DNA of 64,000 nt, taken from NCBI RefSeq assembly GCF_025847235.1, contig NZ_JAOZEW010000019.1, positions 1-64,000 of the forward strand, written 5' to 3'. Source of the stretch: Flavobacterium shii (GTDB taxonomy: Bacteria > Bacteroidota > Bacteroidia > Flavobacteriales > Flavobacteriaceae). The notes beneath the pieces were generated by a model. It did not search any database and was not told the DNA's origin. It was given only the letters and a program-made list of their open reading frames with translations. The translations under genes were made by a program, and so were the position numbers. This document shows positions 53,674 through 63,159 of this stretch, piece by piece (the first letter of the stretch is position 1; each line of letters starts with the position of its first letter).

Positions 53674-54492
53674 ATGAAGATTATAAATAAGGTTGTATTA
53701 ATGTTTTTGGCTGTTTTTTCGCTTTTTTCGTGTAAAAAGGATTTAGTTGCTGTCGCGAATTCAAATGACATTGTAAATGGTATATCAACGCAATTTAGCG
53801 ATGATAAAACGGAGTTTGATTACTTACCATCGTCAACTACAAATCAAATCGTGAAACATGATTATTACACGCTTTCTTATAATGAGAAGTACGAACAGGC
53901 GGAATGGGTTGCTTATGAATTGAAAAAGGATTATGTAAAGAATAATAGCTTTAAAAGACCTTATTTTATCACAGATCCTAAAGTAACTACTGGTTCTGCA
54001 GATTGGCGTAATTATAAACAATCCGGTTATGATAAAGGGCATCTTTGTCCAGCTGGTGATATGGAATTTACAAAAAGCGCTTATGATGATACTTTCTTAA
54101 CTTCGAATATTTCACCACAAATCCATGATTTTAATGATGGCGTTTGGAATAGGCTTGAGCAAAAAGTGCGTTATTGGGCTGTGAAATATGATGGTCTTTA
54201 TGTTGTAACTGGTGGGGTGCTTACGGATTCTAAGAAGACTATAGGTAAAGAAAAAGTATTGGTTCCAAAGTATTTCTATAAAGTATTACTTGATCAATCT
54301 AATGGGAATGGGGAATATAAAATGATCGCTTTTTTGGTTCCAAATGAAAAAAGTGATAAACCTTTGTATGAATTTGTTGTTTCTGTTGATAGCATAGAGA
54401 AATTGACCGGAATAGATTTCTTTCCTGCCTTAGACGATAAAATAGAAAATAATTTAGAAAAAAGTGCTGATTATAAATCTTGGGCTTTCTAG
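53674..54492 (+). CDS. DNA/RNA non-specific endonuclease lipoprotein (NUC1 family)
   Basis: This nuclease of about 272 residues has a lipoprotein signal (MKIINKVVLMFLAVFSLFSC), so it is attached to the envelope facing the periplasm or the outside. The beta-beta-alpha-metal motif DKGHLCPAGDM (DRGH variant) has the catalytic His near 121. The metal-binding Asn is in TSNISPQIHDFNDGVWNRLE near 142-161. I chose the ATG at 53674 because it starts directly at the signal peptide; an in-frame ATG at 53650 would add eight residues. It may provide nucleotides or remove extracellular DNA. Confidence 0.9.
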   Translation: MKIINKVVLMFLAVFSLFSCKKDLVAVANSNDIVNGISTQFSDDKTEFDYLPSSTTNQIVKHDYYTLSYNEKYEQAEWVAYELKKDYVKNNSFKRPYFITDPKVTTGSADWRNYKQSGYDKGHLCPAGDMEFTKSAYDDTFLTSNISPQIHDFNDGVWNRLEQKVRYWAVKYDGLYVVTGGVLTDSKKTIGKEKVLVPKYFYKVLLDQSNGNGEYKMIAFLVPNEKSDKPLYEFVVSVDSIEKLTGIDFFPALDDKIENNLEKSADYKSWAF

Positions 54493-54508
54493 TTTAAACC
54501 TAATTTGG

Positions 54509-55744
54509 CTACCATTCGTTTACTTTATTGGCATCCATTTTTAGGAAAATAAATAACAGAATAGTGAATCCCCATAAACCGGAACCTCCATATGAAAAGA
54601 ACGGAAGTGGAACTCCAATAGTTGGGAAAATACCAATAACCATTGCGATATTTACAAAAAAGTGTATAAATAAAATACCAGCAACACAATATCCATATAC
54701 GCGACTGAATTTTGTTTTTTGTCTTTCTGCCAAGTATATAACTCTTAGGAATAAGCCAACAAATAAGGCAATGACAACGAGTGATCCTGCAAATCCCCAT
54801 TCTTCGCCTACAGTAGTAAAGATATAATCTGTATGTTGTTCCGGTACGAATCCTCCTTTGGTTTGTGTGCCTTCAAGGAAGCCTTTCCCTATCCATCCTC
54901 CAGATCCAATAGCGATTTCAGATTGGTTGGTATTGTATCCAATACCTTTCATGTCGACTGTTTTTCCTAGTAAAATATTAAAACGATCACGGTGATGTTG
55001 CTTGAATACATTATCAAATACATAATCTACAGATAGTACAAATCCTGATATCAATACCAATAGTATACCGCTTAGGATTATATTTCGATCTACAGCTCTG
55101 CCTTTAAAATGGAGCCCTATAAGTACTAATAGTGCCAAAAGAATCACATAAACAGGCTCCAAAACTAGAGTTAGTACAAATAATAATATTGCTATAAAGC
55201 CAGTCCATATATACCAGGACGGAAGACCTTCACGATATAATACAATTAAGAAGATGCTATATATTAAGGCACTTCCGGGATCGGGTTGGGGGAGGATTAA
55301 TATTACAGGTAAAAAGACAATTGCTAATGCCTGTACCTGACGATTTACATCTTTTAAGTTTATTTGTGTGTCACTTAAATATTTTGCTAATGCAAGTGCT
55401 GTGGCAGCTTTTGCAAATTCTGAAGGTTGTATCGTAAAGCTTCCTATTGCGTACCAACAACGTTGTCCTGCGATAGTTTTTCCGAATAAAAATAAACCAG
55501 CCAATAATAATAATGCTACGCCAAATATTATGCTGGCGTATTTTTCATAGAATTTACCATCAACAAATAATAGAATAAAGATTAAAGGTATTGTTAGTAA
55601 AATAAAAATGAACTGTTTCTCATATGTACCATCTGTAGAAGATAGAGAAGAAGAGTATATGTTTAACCAACCCAGTATCACTAATGTGATATAGATGATT
55701 ACACTTATCCAGTCAATATTATTTTTTATACTTTGATTTTTCAT
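54509..55744 (-). CDS. rodA: Rod-shape peptidoglycan polymerase RodA (SEDS)
   Basis: This 411-residue multi-spanning SEDS glycosyltransferase polymerizes peptidoglycan strands during elongation with PBP2. It has SFTIQPSEFAKAATALALAKYLSD near 102-125, LPQPDPGSALIYSIFL near 150-165 with the catalytic-region Asp, and TDYIFTTVGEEWGF near 301-314. The C-terminal signature GVPLPFFSYGGSGLWG is near 376-391. It lies 18 bases after the PBP2 gene, the last gene of the mre operon. Confidence 0.95.
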   Translation of the reverse strand: MKNQSIKNNIDWISVIIYITLVILGWLNIYSSSLSSTDGTYEKQFIFILLTIPLIFILLFVDGKFYEKYASIIFGVALLLLAGLFLFGKTIAGQRCWYAIGSFTIQPSEFAKAATALALAKYLSDTQINLKDVNRQVQALAIVFLPVILILPQPDPGSALIYSIFLIVLYREGLPSWYIWTGFIAILLFVLTLVLEPVYVILLALLVLIGLHFKGRAVDRNIILSGILLVLISGFVLSVDYVFDNVFKQHHRDRFNILLGKTVDMKGIGYNTNQSEIAIGSGGWIGKGFLEGTQTKGGFVPEQHTDYIFTTVGEEWGFAGSLVVIALFVGLFLRVIYLAERQKTKFSRVYGYCVAGILFIHFFVNIAMVIGIFPTIGVPLPFFSYGGSGLWGFTILLFIFLKMDANKVNEW

Positions 55745-55762
55745 TTGAAATGAATCTCTTTA

Positions 55763-57709
55763 TTAATTTTCTTGGGTTGTATCTATTTTTACAGGTTTAA
55801 TAACCTCTTTGGTTTTGATCATTTTAGCTCTCATAACAGAATCTTTAGGAGTGGTTTCGATTAAACTGGCTGCAGCCATTCCTCCTAATTTTGCATATTG
55901 ATCTCTTAGGCTTGTATTTAAAATACGAATTTCTAAATCATTTCGTGTGATTTTTTTACGAAGGTATTTTTCAATCATTAAACTTGCGATTGGACCTGCA
56001 ATTGTAGCTCCAAATCCCCCATTCTCAATCATTATAGCTATCGCAATTTTAGGATTGTCTTTTGGTGCAAATGCAACAAATATAGAGTGATCTTTAAGCT
56101 GTGTTCTTTTTCCGTTAATTTTAGCAAAATTCTCTGCAGTTCCCGTTTTCCCACAAATGTCGATACCCTCAACACGAAGTCTGCTGGCAGTTCCTTTGTT
56201 ATAAACATCAAATAATCCGCTAATCATAGGAGGATAATATTTTTTGTCTATTGTTGTTTCGTGTTTTGTAGTGAATTTTGGGTCTATTTTTTGACCTTCA
56301 ATTTTTTTAATGATATGAGGCGTGAAATAATATCCTTGGTTCGCAACAGTAGCCATCATATTCGCCAATTGGATAGGGGTCATTAAAACCTCCCCTTGTC
56401 CAATAGAGTTCGAAATAATAGTCGTACTTCTCCAGCCGCCATTTGGATATATTTTCTTGTATGTTTTAGAGTCTGGAATGTTTCCTCTTTTACCTGTAGG
56501 TAAATCATATCCCATAAATTGACCTAGTCCAAAGCTTTTTACATGTTTGCTCCATACATCAACAGCATATGCAGGATTATTATATTTGTTAATAGTCAAC
56601 ATGTAAACATTGGCAAAGTATGTGTTACAAGAATTGTAAATTCCGTTATGTAATTGGTGTGGTCCAAAACCGTGACATTTCATAAAGCGACCTCTACCGT
56701 AACTAAAGCCATGATGACACATGAAAGTAGTTTGCTCGTTTATAACACCTTCTTGTAATCCTACAAGTCCTGTAACGATTTTAAACGGAGATCCCGGAGG
56801 ATATTCGGCCAATAAACCACGGTCATACAATGGTTTTGCAATCGAATCATGATATAATAAAGTATAGTTTTTTGAGCGTTGTCTCCCCACTAATATTCCC
56901 GGATCATAAGATGGTGCAGTTATCAAAGCAAGGATTTCCCCTGTTTTTGGCTCTAATGCAACAATACCACCTCTTTTGTTGATCATTAATTCTTCTCCGT
57001 ATTTTTGGAGTTCGGCATCAATTGTTAGGTTGATGTCTTCTCCTTGTACGGCAATCGTATCGTATTTTCCGTCTTTATAAGAACCAATTTCTCTGTTGTA
57101 TTTGTCTTTTTGAATGTATTTTACACCTTTTATACCGCGTAAAACATCTTCGTAGCTTTCTTCAACACCTTGTCTTCCAATTAAATCTCCGCTGTTGTAA
57201 TACGGATTTTTGGCTACAAGTTTTTCATTTACCTGAGTGATGAAACCAAAAATATTAGCGCCATAATCGACTTCGTAATCACGTAATGATCTTTTTTGGA
57301 AATAGAAACCTTCGAATTTTCTGATTTTCTCCTGGAAAGCTGCAAATTCGCTTTTGTTTAATTGTGCTAAAAAAACAGATGGTAATCGAGGGCTGTATAT
57401 TTTAGCCTTTTCGATTTTTTTTATAAAGTCTTCCTTAGTGACATTTAAAAGTTGGCAAAACTCTAATGTATCAATGTTTTTTATTTCTCTAGGGATTACC
57501 ATGATATCATAAGAAGCCTGATTGGCAACCAATAATTTTCCATATCTATCATAAATGTAGCCTCTTTCGGGATAGTCGTATTTAACCTTGATAGCGTTAT
57601 TCTCTGATTTTAATTTAAAAGAATCGTCTATAATTTGTAAATAGAATATGCGAATTACTAGCAAAGATGCTGCAATGATAATTAAAGAGGGCAGCAGAAC
57701 TTTTCTCAT
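55763..57709 (-). CDS. mrdA: Penicillin-binding protein 2 (elongation transpeptidase)
   Basis: This 648-residue protein has one N-terminal membrane helix, a dimerization/pedestal domain (about 50-220) and a transpeptidase domain. Active-site motifs are the SxxK Ser in PPGSPFKIVTG near 303-313, SCN in YNSCNTYF near 361 and KTG in CGKTGTAEN near 518-526. It cross-links peptidoglycan with RodA on the lateral wall. It overlaps mreD by 4 bases. Confidence 0.95.
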   Translation of the reverse strand: MRKVLLPSLIIIAASLLVIRIFYLQIIDDSFKLKSENNAIKVKYDYPERGYIYDRYGKLLVANQASYDIMVIPREIKNIDTLEFCQLLNVTKEDFIKKIEKAKIYSPRLPSVFLAQLNKSEFAAFQEKIRKFEGFYFQKRSLRDYEVDYGANIFGFITQVNEKLVAKNPYYNSGDLIGRQGVEESYEDVLRGIKGVKYIQKDKYNREIGSYKDGKYDTIAVQGEDINLTIDAELQKYGEELMINKRGGIVALEPKTGEILALITAPSYDPGILVGRQRSKNYTLLYHDSIAKPLYDRGLLAEYPPGSPFKIVTGLVGLQEGVINEQTTFMCHHGFSYGRGRFMKCHGFGPHQLHNGIYNSCNTYFANVYMLTINKYNNPAYAVDVWSKHVKSFGLGQFMGYDLPTGKRGNIPDSKTYKKIYPNGGWRSTTIISNSIGQGEVLMTPIQLANMMATVANQGYYFTPHIIKKIEGQKIDPKFTTKHETTIDKKYYPPMISGLFDVYNKGTASRLRVEGIDICGKTGTAENFAKINGKRTQLKDHSIFVAFAPKDNPKIAIAIMIENGGFGATIAGPIASLMIEKYLRKKITRNDLEIRILNTSLRDQYAKLGGMAAASLIETTPKDSVMRAKMIKTKEVIKPVKIDTTQEN

Positions 57710-58212
57710 CTTCTGTTGGGCTTAATAAGATATATTATTATGATACAGGTTATAATTGTAAATATGGTACTGAATAGTGTCCTTAGTAAAACGTCTAAAA
57801 TAAAGTTAAACTGAAAAGCTTCCAGAGTAAATAGTATGATATGGTGGAGTAATACCGAAATCAATATAAATGAAAACCGTTCTGGGGTTAATGAATCATT
57901 TAGTTTTATGGTTTGGTACTCATAACTCAATCCAAATGAAAATTTGAAAATATAAGGTCTGTAATAAGCGAGAATCAAACAGGCAGTTGCATGTATTCCA
58001 CCCGAATTACAAAACATGTCCATTGCAAGACCAAGTAGAAAACTCGATACCAATAGTCCGGATTTATTTCCGTTTACTGGGAATAGAATAATGTAAAGGA
58101 TGTACGGAAACGGACTTATGTAGCCAAGGAAGTTCATATTATTGAATATAATAATCTGAACTGCCAATAGCAGAATAAATCGAGAGATATTGACTAACAA
58201 AGCGCTATTCAT
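57706..58212 (-). CDS. mreD: Rod-shape determining protein MreD
   Basis: This 168-residue inner-membrane protein has about five helices (SRFILLLAVQIIIFNNMNF, FPYILYIILFPVN, SGLLVSSFLLGLAMDMF with the conserved G..D, FILISVLLHHIILFTLEAF, and FTIITCIIIIYLI). It overlaps mreC by 8 bases and the PBP2 gene by 4, showing translational coupling in the mre operon. Sequence identity in this family is low; position is the best support. Confidence 0.9.
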   Translation of the reverse strand: MNSALLVNISRFILLLAVQIIIFNNMNFLGYISPFPYILYIILFPVNGNKSGLLVSSFLLGLAMDMFCNSGGIHATACLILAYYRPYIFKFSFGLSYEYQTIKLNDSLTPERFSFILISVLLHHIILFTLEAFQFNFILDVLLRTLFSTIFTIITCIIIIYLIKPNRR

Positions 58213-59029
58213 CTTTTTCTCTTTTTTCTAATTTAATAAGCTCTTCTCTATCTCTACTTTTAATTACATATACGTGACCTAGATTAGTCATGTCGTTGAA
58301 TAATTTAACGTTGATTGTATAGTAATTTGTTTCTTTTGATGTAAATATTTTGTCAATTGTACCAATTCCGATATTCTCTGGGAAAATTACCGATTGGCCA
58401 CCAGTTACAATTGTATCTCCTTTTCTAACGGAAGCTAGTCTAGGAACATCTATTAACTGAACAAAACCTGTGCTTTTTCCATCCCATATTAACGAACCAA
58501 AATGATTTGATTTCTTTATTTTGGCATTAATCTGTGATTTGATATTCAGTATGCTTACAACTGTTGCATATCTTGGTGAAGTGTTGTCTACAATACCTAT
58601 AATCCCTAAACTATTAATTACACCCATATCAGGTTTAACCCCTTCGTTCGAACCAGAGTTTATTGTAATGTAGTTTTCATGTACGTTGTAAGAGTTGTGT
58701 ATTACTTTCGAAACAATTATATCGGCAGGTTTAACGCCTTTTATAGTGTCTGGAAGAGGAAGTTTTACAGTGTCTTCAGCGTTAAATAAAAGACTTTTTA
58801 ATCTTGCGTTTTCAAGTACCAATTCATCATTTTCTTTTCTTAAGTTCAAATACTCATTTACGCGGCTTATTTTTTCATAAACACCACCGCTCAAGAAATT
58901 AGCAGAACTAATAACTCTGCTTCTATGAAAAGAATGAGATTGAATGGAGAGACCTAATGAAATACCTAAAAGCAGCAAAAACAGTAGTCGATTACTGTTT
59001 CTTATAATAAAATTAAATATTTGCTGCAT
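58205..59029 (-). CDS. mreC: Rod-shape determining protein MreC
   Basis: This 274-residue protein has one N-terminal helix (about 12-30), a short coiled coil (about 50-75, VNEYLNLRKENDELVLENARLKSLL) and the two beta-barrels of MreC. VHENYITINSGSNEGVKPDMGVINSLGIIGIV near 116-147 and VRKGDTIVTGGQSVIFPENIGIGTI near 200-224 are family hallmarks. It links the MreB cytoskeleton to PBP2 and RodA. It starts 105 bases after mreB, with a hairpin in the gap. Confidence 0.95.
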   Translation of the reverse strand: MQQIFNFIIRNSNRLLFLLLLGISLGLSIQSHSFHRSRVISSANFLSGGVYEKISRVNEYLNLRKENDELVLENARLKSLLFNAEDTVKLPLPDTIKGVKPADIIVSKVIHNSYNVHENYITINSGSNEGVKPDMGVINSLGIIGIVDNTSPRYATVVSILNIKSQINAKIKKSNHFGSLIWDGKSTGFVQLIDVPRLASVRKGDTIVTGGQSVIFPENIGIGTIDKIFTSKETNYYTINVKLFNDMTNLGHVYVIKSRDREELIKLEKREKDE

Positions 59030-59074
59030 TTCTTGCTTGGTTATTTTGTTTCAGGATATGCTTTAAGTTTCAAA

Positions 59075-59118
59075 ATTTCTTCAGAACTAAGTTTTGTATG
59101 TTTTAGCTCTGAAGAAAT
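59075..59118 (-). terminator. Hairpin between mreB and mreC (attenuator-like)
   Basis: Arms 59075-59090 and 59103-59118 pair at 15 of 16 positions (core TTTCTTCAGA/TCTGAAGAAA). On the minus strand a short TTTT follows. It lies just after the mreB stop, so it could lower transcription of mreC and later genes relative to mreB. Confidence 0.6.
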
Positions 59119-59134
59119 GTATTAATAAAGTATC

Positions 59135-60163
59135 TTATTTAATTAAGATACTTTTAAATTTTGCTATGTTTTTAAGTGCCATTCCGGTTCCGCGTACTAC
59201 TGCTCTTAATGGATCTTCGGCAATGTAAACAGGTAAATCTGTTTTTTGCGAAATTCTTTTATCAAGACCTCTTAACATAGATCCTCCACCTGCAAGATAA
59301 ATACCTGTATTGTAAATATCGGCTGCTAATTCTGGAGGTGTTTGAGATAATGTTTCCATTACAGCATCTTCAATACGTTGTATAGATTTATCTAATGCTT
59401 TGGCAATTTCACGGTAAGAAACATCTACTTGTTTTGGTTTTCCAGTAAGTAAATCTCTACCTTGAACAGACATATCTTCTGGAGGTCCATCTAAATCTTC
59501 TATGGCAGCTCCAATTTGAATTTTTATTTTTTCTGCAGTACTTTCTCCAACAAAAAGGTTGTGTTGTGTACGCATGTAATAAACAATATCATTTGTGAAA
59601 ACGTCACCGGCAATTTTTACCGATTTATCACATACAATTCCACCTAGTGCAATTACCGCAATTTCGGTTGTACCACCACCAATGTCAACAATCATGTTTC
59701 CTTTTGGTTGCATAATGTCAATACCAATACCAATTGCAGCAGCCATTGGTTCATGAATTAAATAAACTTCTTTACCGTTTACTCTTTCGCACGATTCTTT
59801 TACTGCACGCATCTCAACTTCGGTAATTCCAGAAGGAATACATACTACCATACGCAATGCAGGAGTAAACATTCTTTTCTTTAATGCAGGAATACTTTTG
59901 ATGAACATATTGATCATTTTCTCAGATGCATCAAAATCGGCTATAACCCCGTCTTTAAGTGGCCTTATGGTCTTTATGTTTTCATGGGTTTTACCTTGCA
60001 TCATATTGGCTTCCTTACCAACAGCAATGATTTTGCCTGATATTCTGTCACGTGCCACTATCGAAGGACTGTCAATAACTACTTTATCATTGTGAATGAT
60101 TAAAGTGTTTGCGGTACCAAGGTCTATCGCAATATCCTCGGTCATGAAATCAAAAAATCCCAT
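59135..60163 (-). CDS. mreB: Actin-like rod-shape protein MreB
   Basis: This 342-residue cytoskeletal ATPase polymerizes under the inner membrane and guides lateral wall synthesis. It has AIDLGTANTLIIH at 12-24 (phosphate 1), IHEPMAAAIGIGIDI near 138-152 and MIVDIGGGTTEIAVIALGG near 157-175 (phosphate 2). YLAGGGSMLRGLDKRI near 288-303 is the adenosine-binding motif. The length matches the family. A TAnnTTTG box in the gap to purH suggests its own promoter. Confidence 0.97.
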   Translation of the reverse strand: MGFFDFMTEDIAIDLGTANTLIIHNDKVVIDSPSIVARDRISGKIIAVGKEANMMQGKTHENIKTIRPLKDGVIADFDASEKMINMFIKSIPALKKRMFTPALRMVVCIPSGITEVEMRAVKESCERVNGKEVYLIHEPMAAAIGIGIDIMQPKGNMIVDIGGGTTEIAVIALGGIVCDKSVKIAGDVFTNDIVYYMRTQHNLFVGESTAEKIKIQIGAAIEDLDGPPEDMSVQGRDLLTGKPKQVDVSYREIAKALDKSIQRIEDAVMETLSQTPPELAADIYNTGIYLAGGGSMLRGLDKRISQKTDLPVYIAEDPLRAVVRGTGMALKNIAKFKSILIK

Positions 60164-60203
60164 AAGTTTTTTAGGGGTTTAAAAGTTATAAATTAGTAAC
60201 GTA

Positions 60204-60211
60204 CAAAGTTA
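60204..60211 (-). promoter_or_regulatory. -7 box upstream of mreB
   Basis: On the minus strand this reads TAACTTTG, matching TAnnTTTG, 40 bases before the mreB ATG and just after the purH stop. Confidence 0.5.
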
Positions 60212-60217
60212 AACAAA

Positions 60218-61744
60218 TTAATGTTTAAAATGACGAGTTCCTGTAAATACCATTGCAACTTTATTTTCATTGCAATAATTTATGCTTAATTCGTCTTTTA
60301 TTGAGCCACCTGGCTGAATTACAGCTGTAATTCCTGCTTTTTTGGCTAATTCTACACAATCCGGAAATGGGAAAAATGCATCGCTTGCCATTGAAGCGCC
60401 ATTTAAGTCAAATCCAAATGCTTTTGCTTTGTCAATTGCTTGAACTAAAGCGTCAACTCGAGAGGTTTGTCCCGTGCCAGATGAAATTAAAGTTCCGTTT
60501 TTAGCAAATACGATTGTATTCGATTTTGTGTTCTTACAAATTTTTGAAGCAAAGATTAAATCTTCAATTTCTTGTTCTGTAGGTGTTGTAATTGTAACGG
60601 TTCTTAAATGCTCTTTATTGTCAGTGATGTTGTTTTTATCTTGAACTAAAAGTCCGTTAAGGCAAGTTCTTACTTGTCTTGTAGGTAATTCAACTTCGTT
60701 TTGAACTAGAATGATTCTGTTTTTCTTTTCTTCTAAAACTGTAATAGCTTCATTGTCATAGCTTGGAGCAATCAGAACTTCACAAAATAGTTTGTTTATT
60801 TCCTGAGCTGTAGCTAAATCAATTTTTGTATTTGAAATTAAAACTCCACCAAATGCTGATGTCGGATCACAAGCTAAAGCTGCCAAATAAGCTTCGCTGA
60901 TTGTTTTTCTTGTAGCCAAACCACAAGCATTGTTATGTTTTAAAATTGCAAACGTAGGTCCGTCATTTTTAAATTCGGCAATTAAGTTCACGGCAGCATC
61001 TACGTCAAGCAAGTTGTTGTATGATAATTCTTTTCCGTGTAGTTTTTTGAACATTGCATCAAAATCACCAAAGAAGAATCCTTTTTGATGTGGGTTTTCT
61101 CCATATCTCAATATTTGTCCACCAGTAATACTTTCTTTATAGATAGTTTCGTCAGTATTGAAATAGTTAAAAATAGCACCGTCATAATGAGATGATACAT
61201 GAAATGCTTTTGTAGCAAGTAATTTTCTGTTCTCTAGAGTTGTCGCTCCGTTTTGTTCTGTAATTAAATCCAGTATTAAGCTGTATTCATTTACCGATGC
61301 CACAATAACAGTGTCTTTAAAGTTTTTTGCAGCAGCACGAATTAATGAAATTCCGCCAATGTCAATTTTTTCGATAATATCTTGTTCGCTAGCTCCGGAT
61401 GCAACTGTTTTTTCAAATGGGTATAAATCAACAATTACTAAATCAATTTGAGGAATATCAAATTCCTGCATTTGTTGAACATCACTTTCGTTGTCTTGAC
61501 GGTTTAAAATTCCACCAAAAATTTTCGGGTGTAATGTTTTTACTCTCCCACCAAGAATTTCAGGAAAAGAAGTTACATCTTCAACAGGTACTACAGGAAT
61601 TCCTAAGTTTTTAATAAAATCTTCTGTTCCTCCAGTTGAGTAAAGAGTTACTTTTTGTTCATGTAGTTTTCTTACAATTGGTTCAAGGCCTTCTTTCGAA
61701 AAGACTGAAATTAATGCAGATTGAATAGTTTTTGTTGTGCTCAT
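60218..61744 (-). CDS. purH: Bifunctional AICAR formyltransferase / IMP cyclohydrolase
   Basis: This 508-residue cytoplasmic enzyme catalyses the last two steps of IMP synthesis. The N-terminal cyclohydrolase (MGS-like) domain has YSTGGTEDFI and GRVKTLHPKIFGGIL near 34-80. The formyltransferase domain begins near 200 (RYGENPHQKGFFFG) and contains LKHNNACGLA near 258-267 and the C-terminal SDAFFPFPDCVELAKKAG, with GGSIKDELSINYCNENKVAMVFTGTRHFKH at the end. It lies upstream of mreB in the same direction. Confidence 0.97.
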   Translation of the reverse strand: MSTTKTIQSALISVFSKEGLEPIVRKLHEQKVTLYSTGGTEDFIKNLGIPVVPVEDVTSFPEILGGRVKTLHPKIFGGILNRQDNESDVQQMQEFDIPQIDLVIVDLYPFEKTVASGASEQDIIEKIDIGGISLIRAAAKNFKDTVIVASVNEYSLILDLITEQNGATTLENRKLLATKAFHVSSHYDGAIFNYFNTDETIYKESITGGQILRYGENPHQKGFFFGDFDAMFKKLHGKELSYNNLLDVDAAVNLIAEFKNDGPTFAILKHNNACGLATRKTISEAYLAALACDPTSAFGGVLISNTKIDLATAQEINKLFCEVLIAPSYDNEAITVLEEKKNRIILVQNEVELPTRQVRTCLNGLLVQDKNNITDNKEHLRTVTITTPTEQEIEDLIFASKICKNTKSNTIVFAKNGTLISSGTGQTSRVDALVQAIDKAKAFGFDLNGASMASDAFFPFPDCVELAKKAGITAVIQPGGSIKDELSINYCNENKVAMVFTGTRHFKH

Positions 61745-61767
61745 TGTGTTGTTATAGTTATAAAGTG

Positions 61768-61775
61768 CAAAAATA
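61768..61775 (-). promoter_or_regulatory. -7 box upstream of purH
   Basis: Read on the minus strand this is TATTTTTG, matching TAnnTTTG, 23 bases before the purH ATG in the divergent gap to the permease gene. Confidence 0.5.
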
Positions 61776-61908
61776 GTTTTTTTTTGATTATAAAAATCAT
61801 CATTTTATGTAACATTATCTTAAAAAAGCCTACCTATGCGTAAGTGAATTTTTATTAGGTTTTTGACTAAAATTTATTGAATTTTACTTTAATGTAAATT
61901 TATAATCT

Positions 61909-63159
61909 ATGCTGCTTTATCTTCGATTATTAAAAGAAAGTTTTGGTTTTGCGATGAATGCTTTACGTAGTAACAAACTAAGAACGTTATTGTCGTTGTT
62001 GGGAGTTACAATTGGTATTTTTTCGATAATAGCAGTACTTGCAGCAGTTGATTCTTTGAATAGAAAAATTACTAAAGATTTGAGTAGCTTGGATAAAAAT
62101 ACAATTTATCTAATGAAGTTTTCTTTTGGACCTTCGGATATTCCACAATGGAAGAGAGAACAATTTCCAAATGTTAAATACGACGAATACACCTATCTTA
62201 AAAATTCACTTACCAATACTAATCAGGTCGGATATCAACTTTTTGTTAAACGAGAAAGTTTAAAATATGATTCCAAAACGGTAAGTGATGTAAATGTAGT
62301 TCCCGTTTCTTATGAGTTTATGGAAATTGAAGGTTTGGATTTTGAGAAAGGACGTTTCTATAATGAGTCAGAATCAAATTCGGGTACGCCAGTTATAGTT
62401 TTGGGGCATGATATTGCCGATGGGCTTTTTGGAGATGCCGAACCTATTGGTAAAAATATTCGTTTGTATGGGCAACGTTTCACTGTTATTGGTGTTGTGA
62501 AAAAACAGGGAGCTGGTTTGTTTGGAGATAGTAATGATACATCGGTATTTTTTCCGGCAAATTTTTTACGCCGTATGTATGGTGATAATAATGATGGCAT
62601 AACTCCGGTTATTGTTTTAAAGCCGGAAAAAGGAATCGATATGGATGCTTATAGAGCAGAAGTATCTCAAAAATTAAGAACTTTTCGCGGATTGAAAGCT
62701 GGACAGATTGATAATTTCTTTGTTAATGTGTTTTCTGGTTTTACCGATTTTATTGATGGTATAATAGGACAGATGAATTTAATGGGGTGGGTGATAAGCG
62801 GATTTTCTCTTCTTGTAGGTGGATTCGGGATTGCCAATATTATGTTTGTTTCTGTAAAAGAACGAACTCACCTTATTGGAATACAGAAATCATTAGGTGC
62901 TAAAAATAAATTTATCTTATTTCAATTTTTGTTTGAAGCAATTATCCTTTCTGTAATAGGTGGGGCAATTGGGTTAGTCCTTGTTTGGATAATATCTGTA
63001 ATTCTTACCAAGGCACTCGATTTTGAATTTGTTCTCGGAATGGGAAATATTCTTCTTGGAACAGGACTTGCTGCATTAATCGGATTGATAGCGGGTATTC
63101 TTCCTGCAATTTCAGCTTCTAAATTAGACCCTGTTGAGGCTATTAGAACGGGGATGTAG
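61909..63159 (+). CDS. ABC transporter permease of the MacB/FtsX type
   Basis: This 416-residue permease has an N-terminal helix (about 22-45, LRTLLSLLGVTIGIFSIIAVLA), a large periplasmic MacB_PCD domain (about 48-270, VIVLGHDIADGLFGDAEPIGKNIRLYGQRFTVIGVV) and three C-terminal FtsX helices (about 285-400). It ends with PAISASKLDPVEAIRTGM, typical of LolCE/MacB-like permeases. No ATPase gene is adjacent, so its partner must be elsewhere. Export of a small molecule or lipoprotein handling are both possible. Confidence 0.9.
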   Translation: MLLYLRLLKESFGFAMNALRSNKLRTLLSLLGVTIGIFSIIAVLAAVDSLNRKITKDLSSLDKNTIYLMKFSFGPSDIPQWKREQFPNVKYDEYTYLKNSLTNTNQVGYQLFVKRESLKYDSKTVSDVNVVPVSYEFMEIEGLDFEKGRFYNESESNSGTPVIVLGHDIADGLFGDAEPIGKNIRLYGQRFTVIGVVKKQGAGLFGDSNDTSVFFPANFLRRMYGDNNDGITPVIVLKPEKGIDMDAYRAEVSQKLRTFRGLKAGQIDNFFVNVFSGFTDFIDGIIGQMNLMGWVISGFSLLVGGFGIANIMFVSVKERTHLIGIQKSLGAKNKFILFQFLFEAIILSVIGGAIGLVLVWIISVILTKALDFEFVLGMGNILLGTGLAALIGLIAGILPAISASKLDPVEAIRTGM

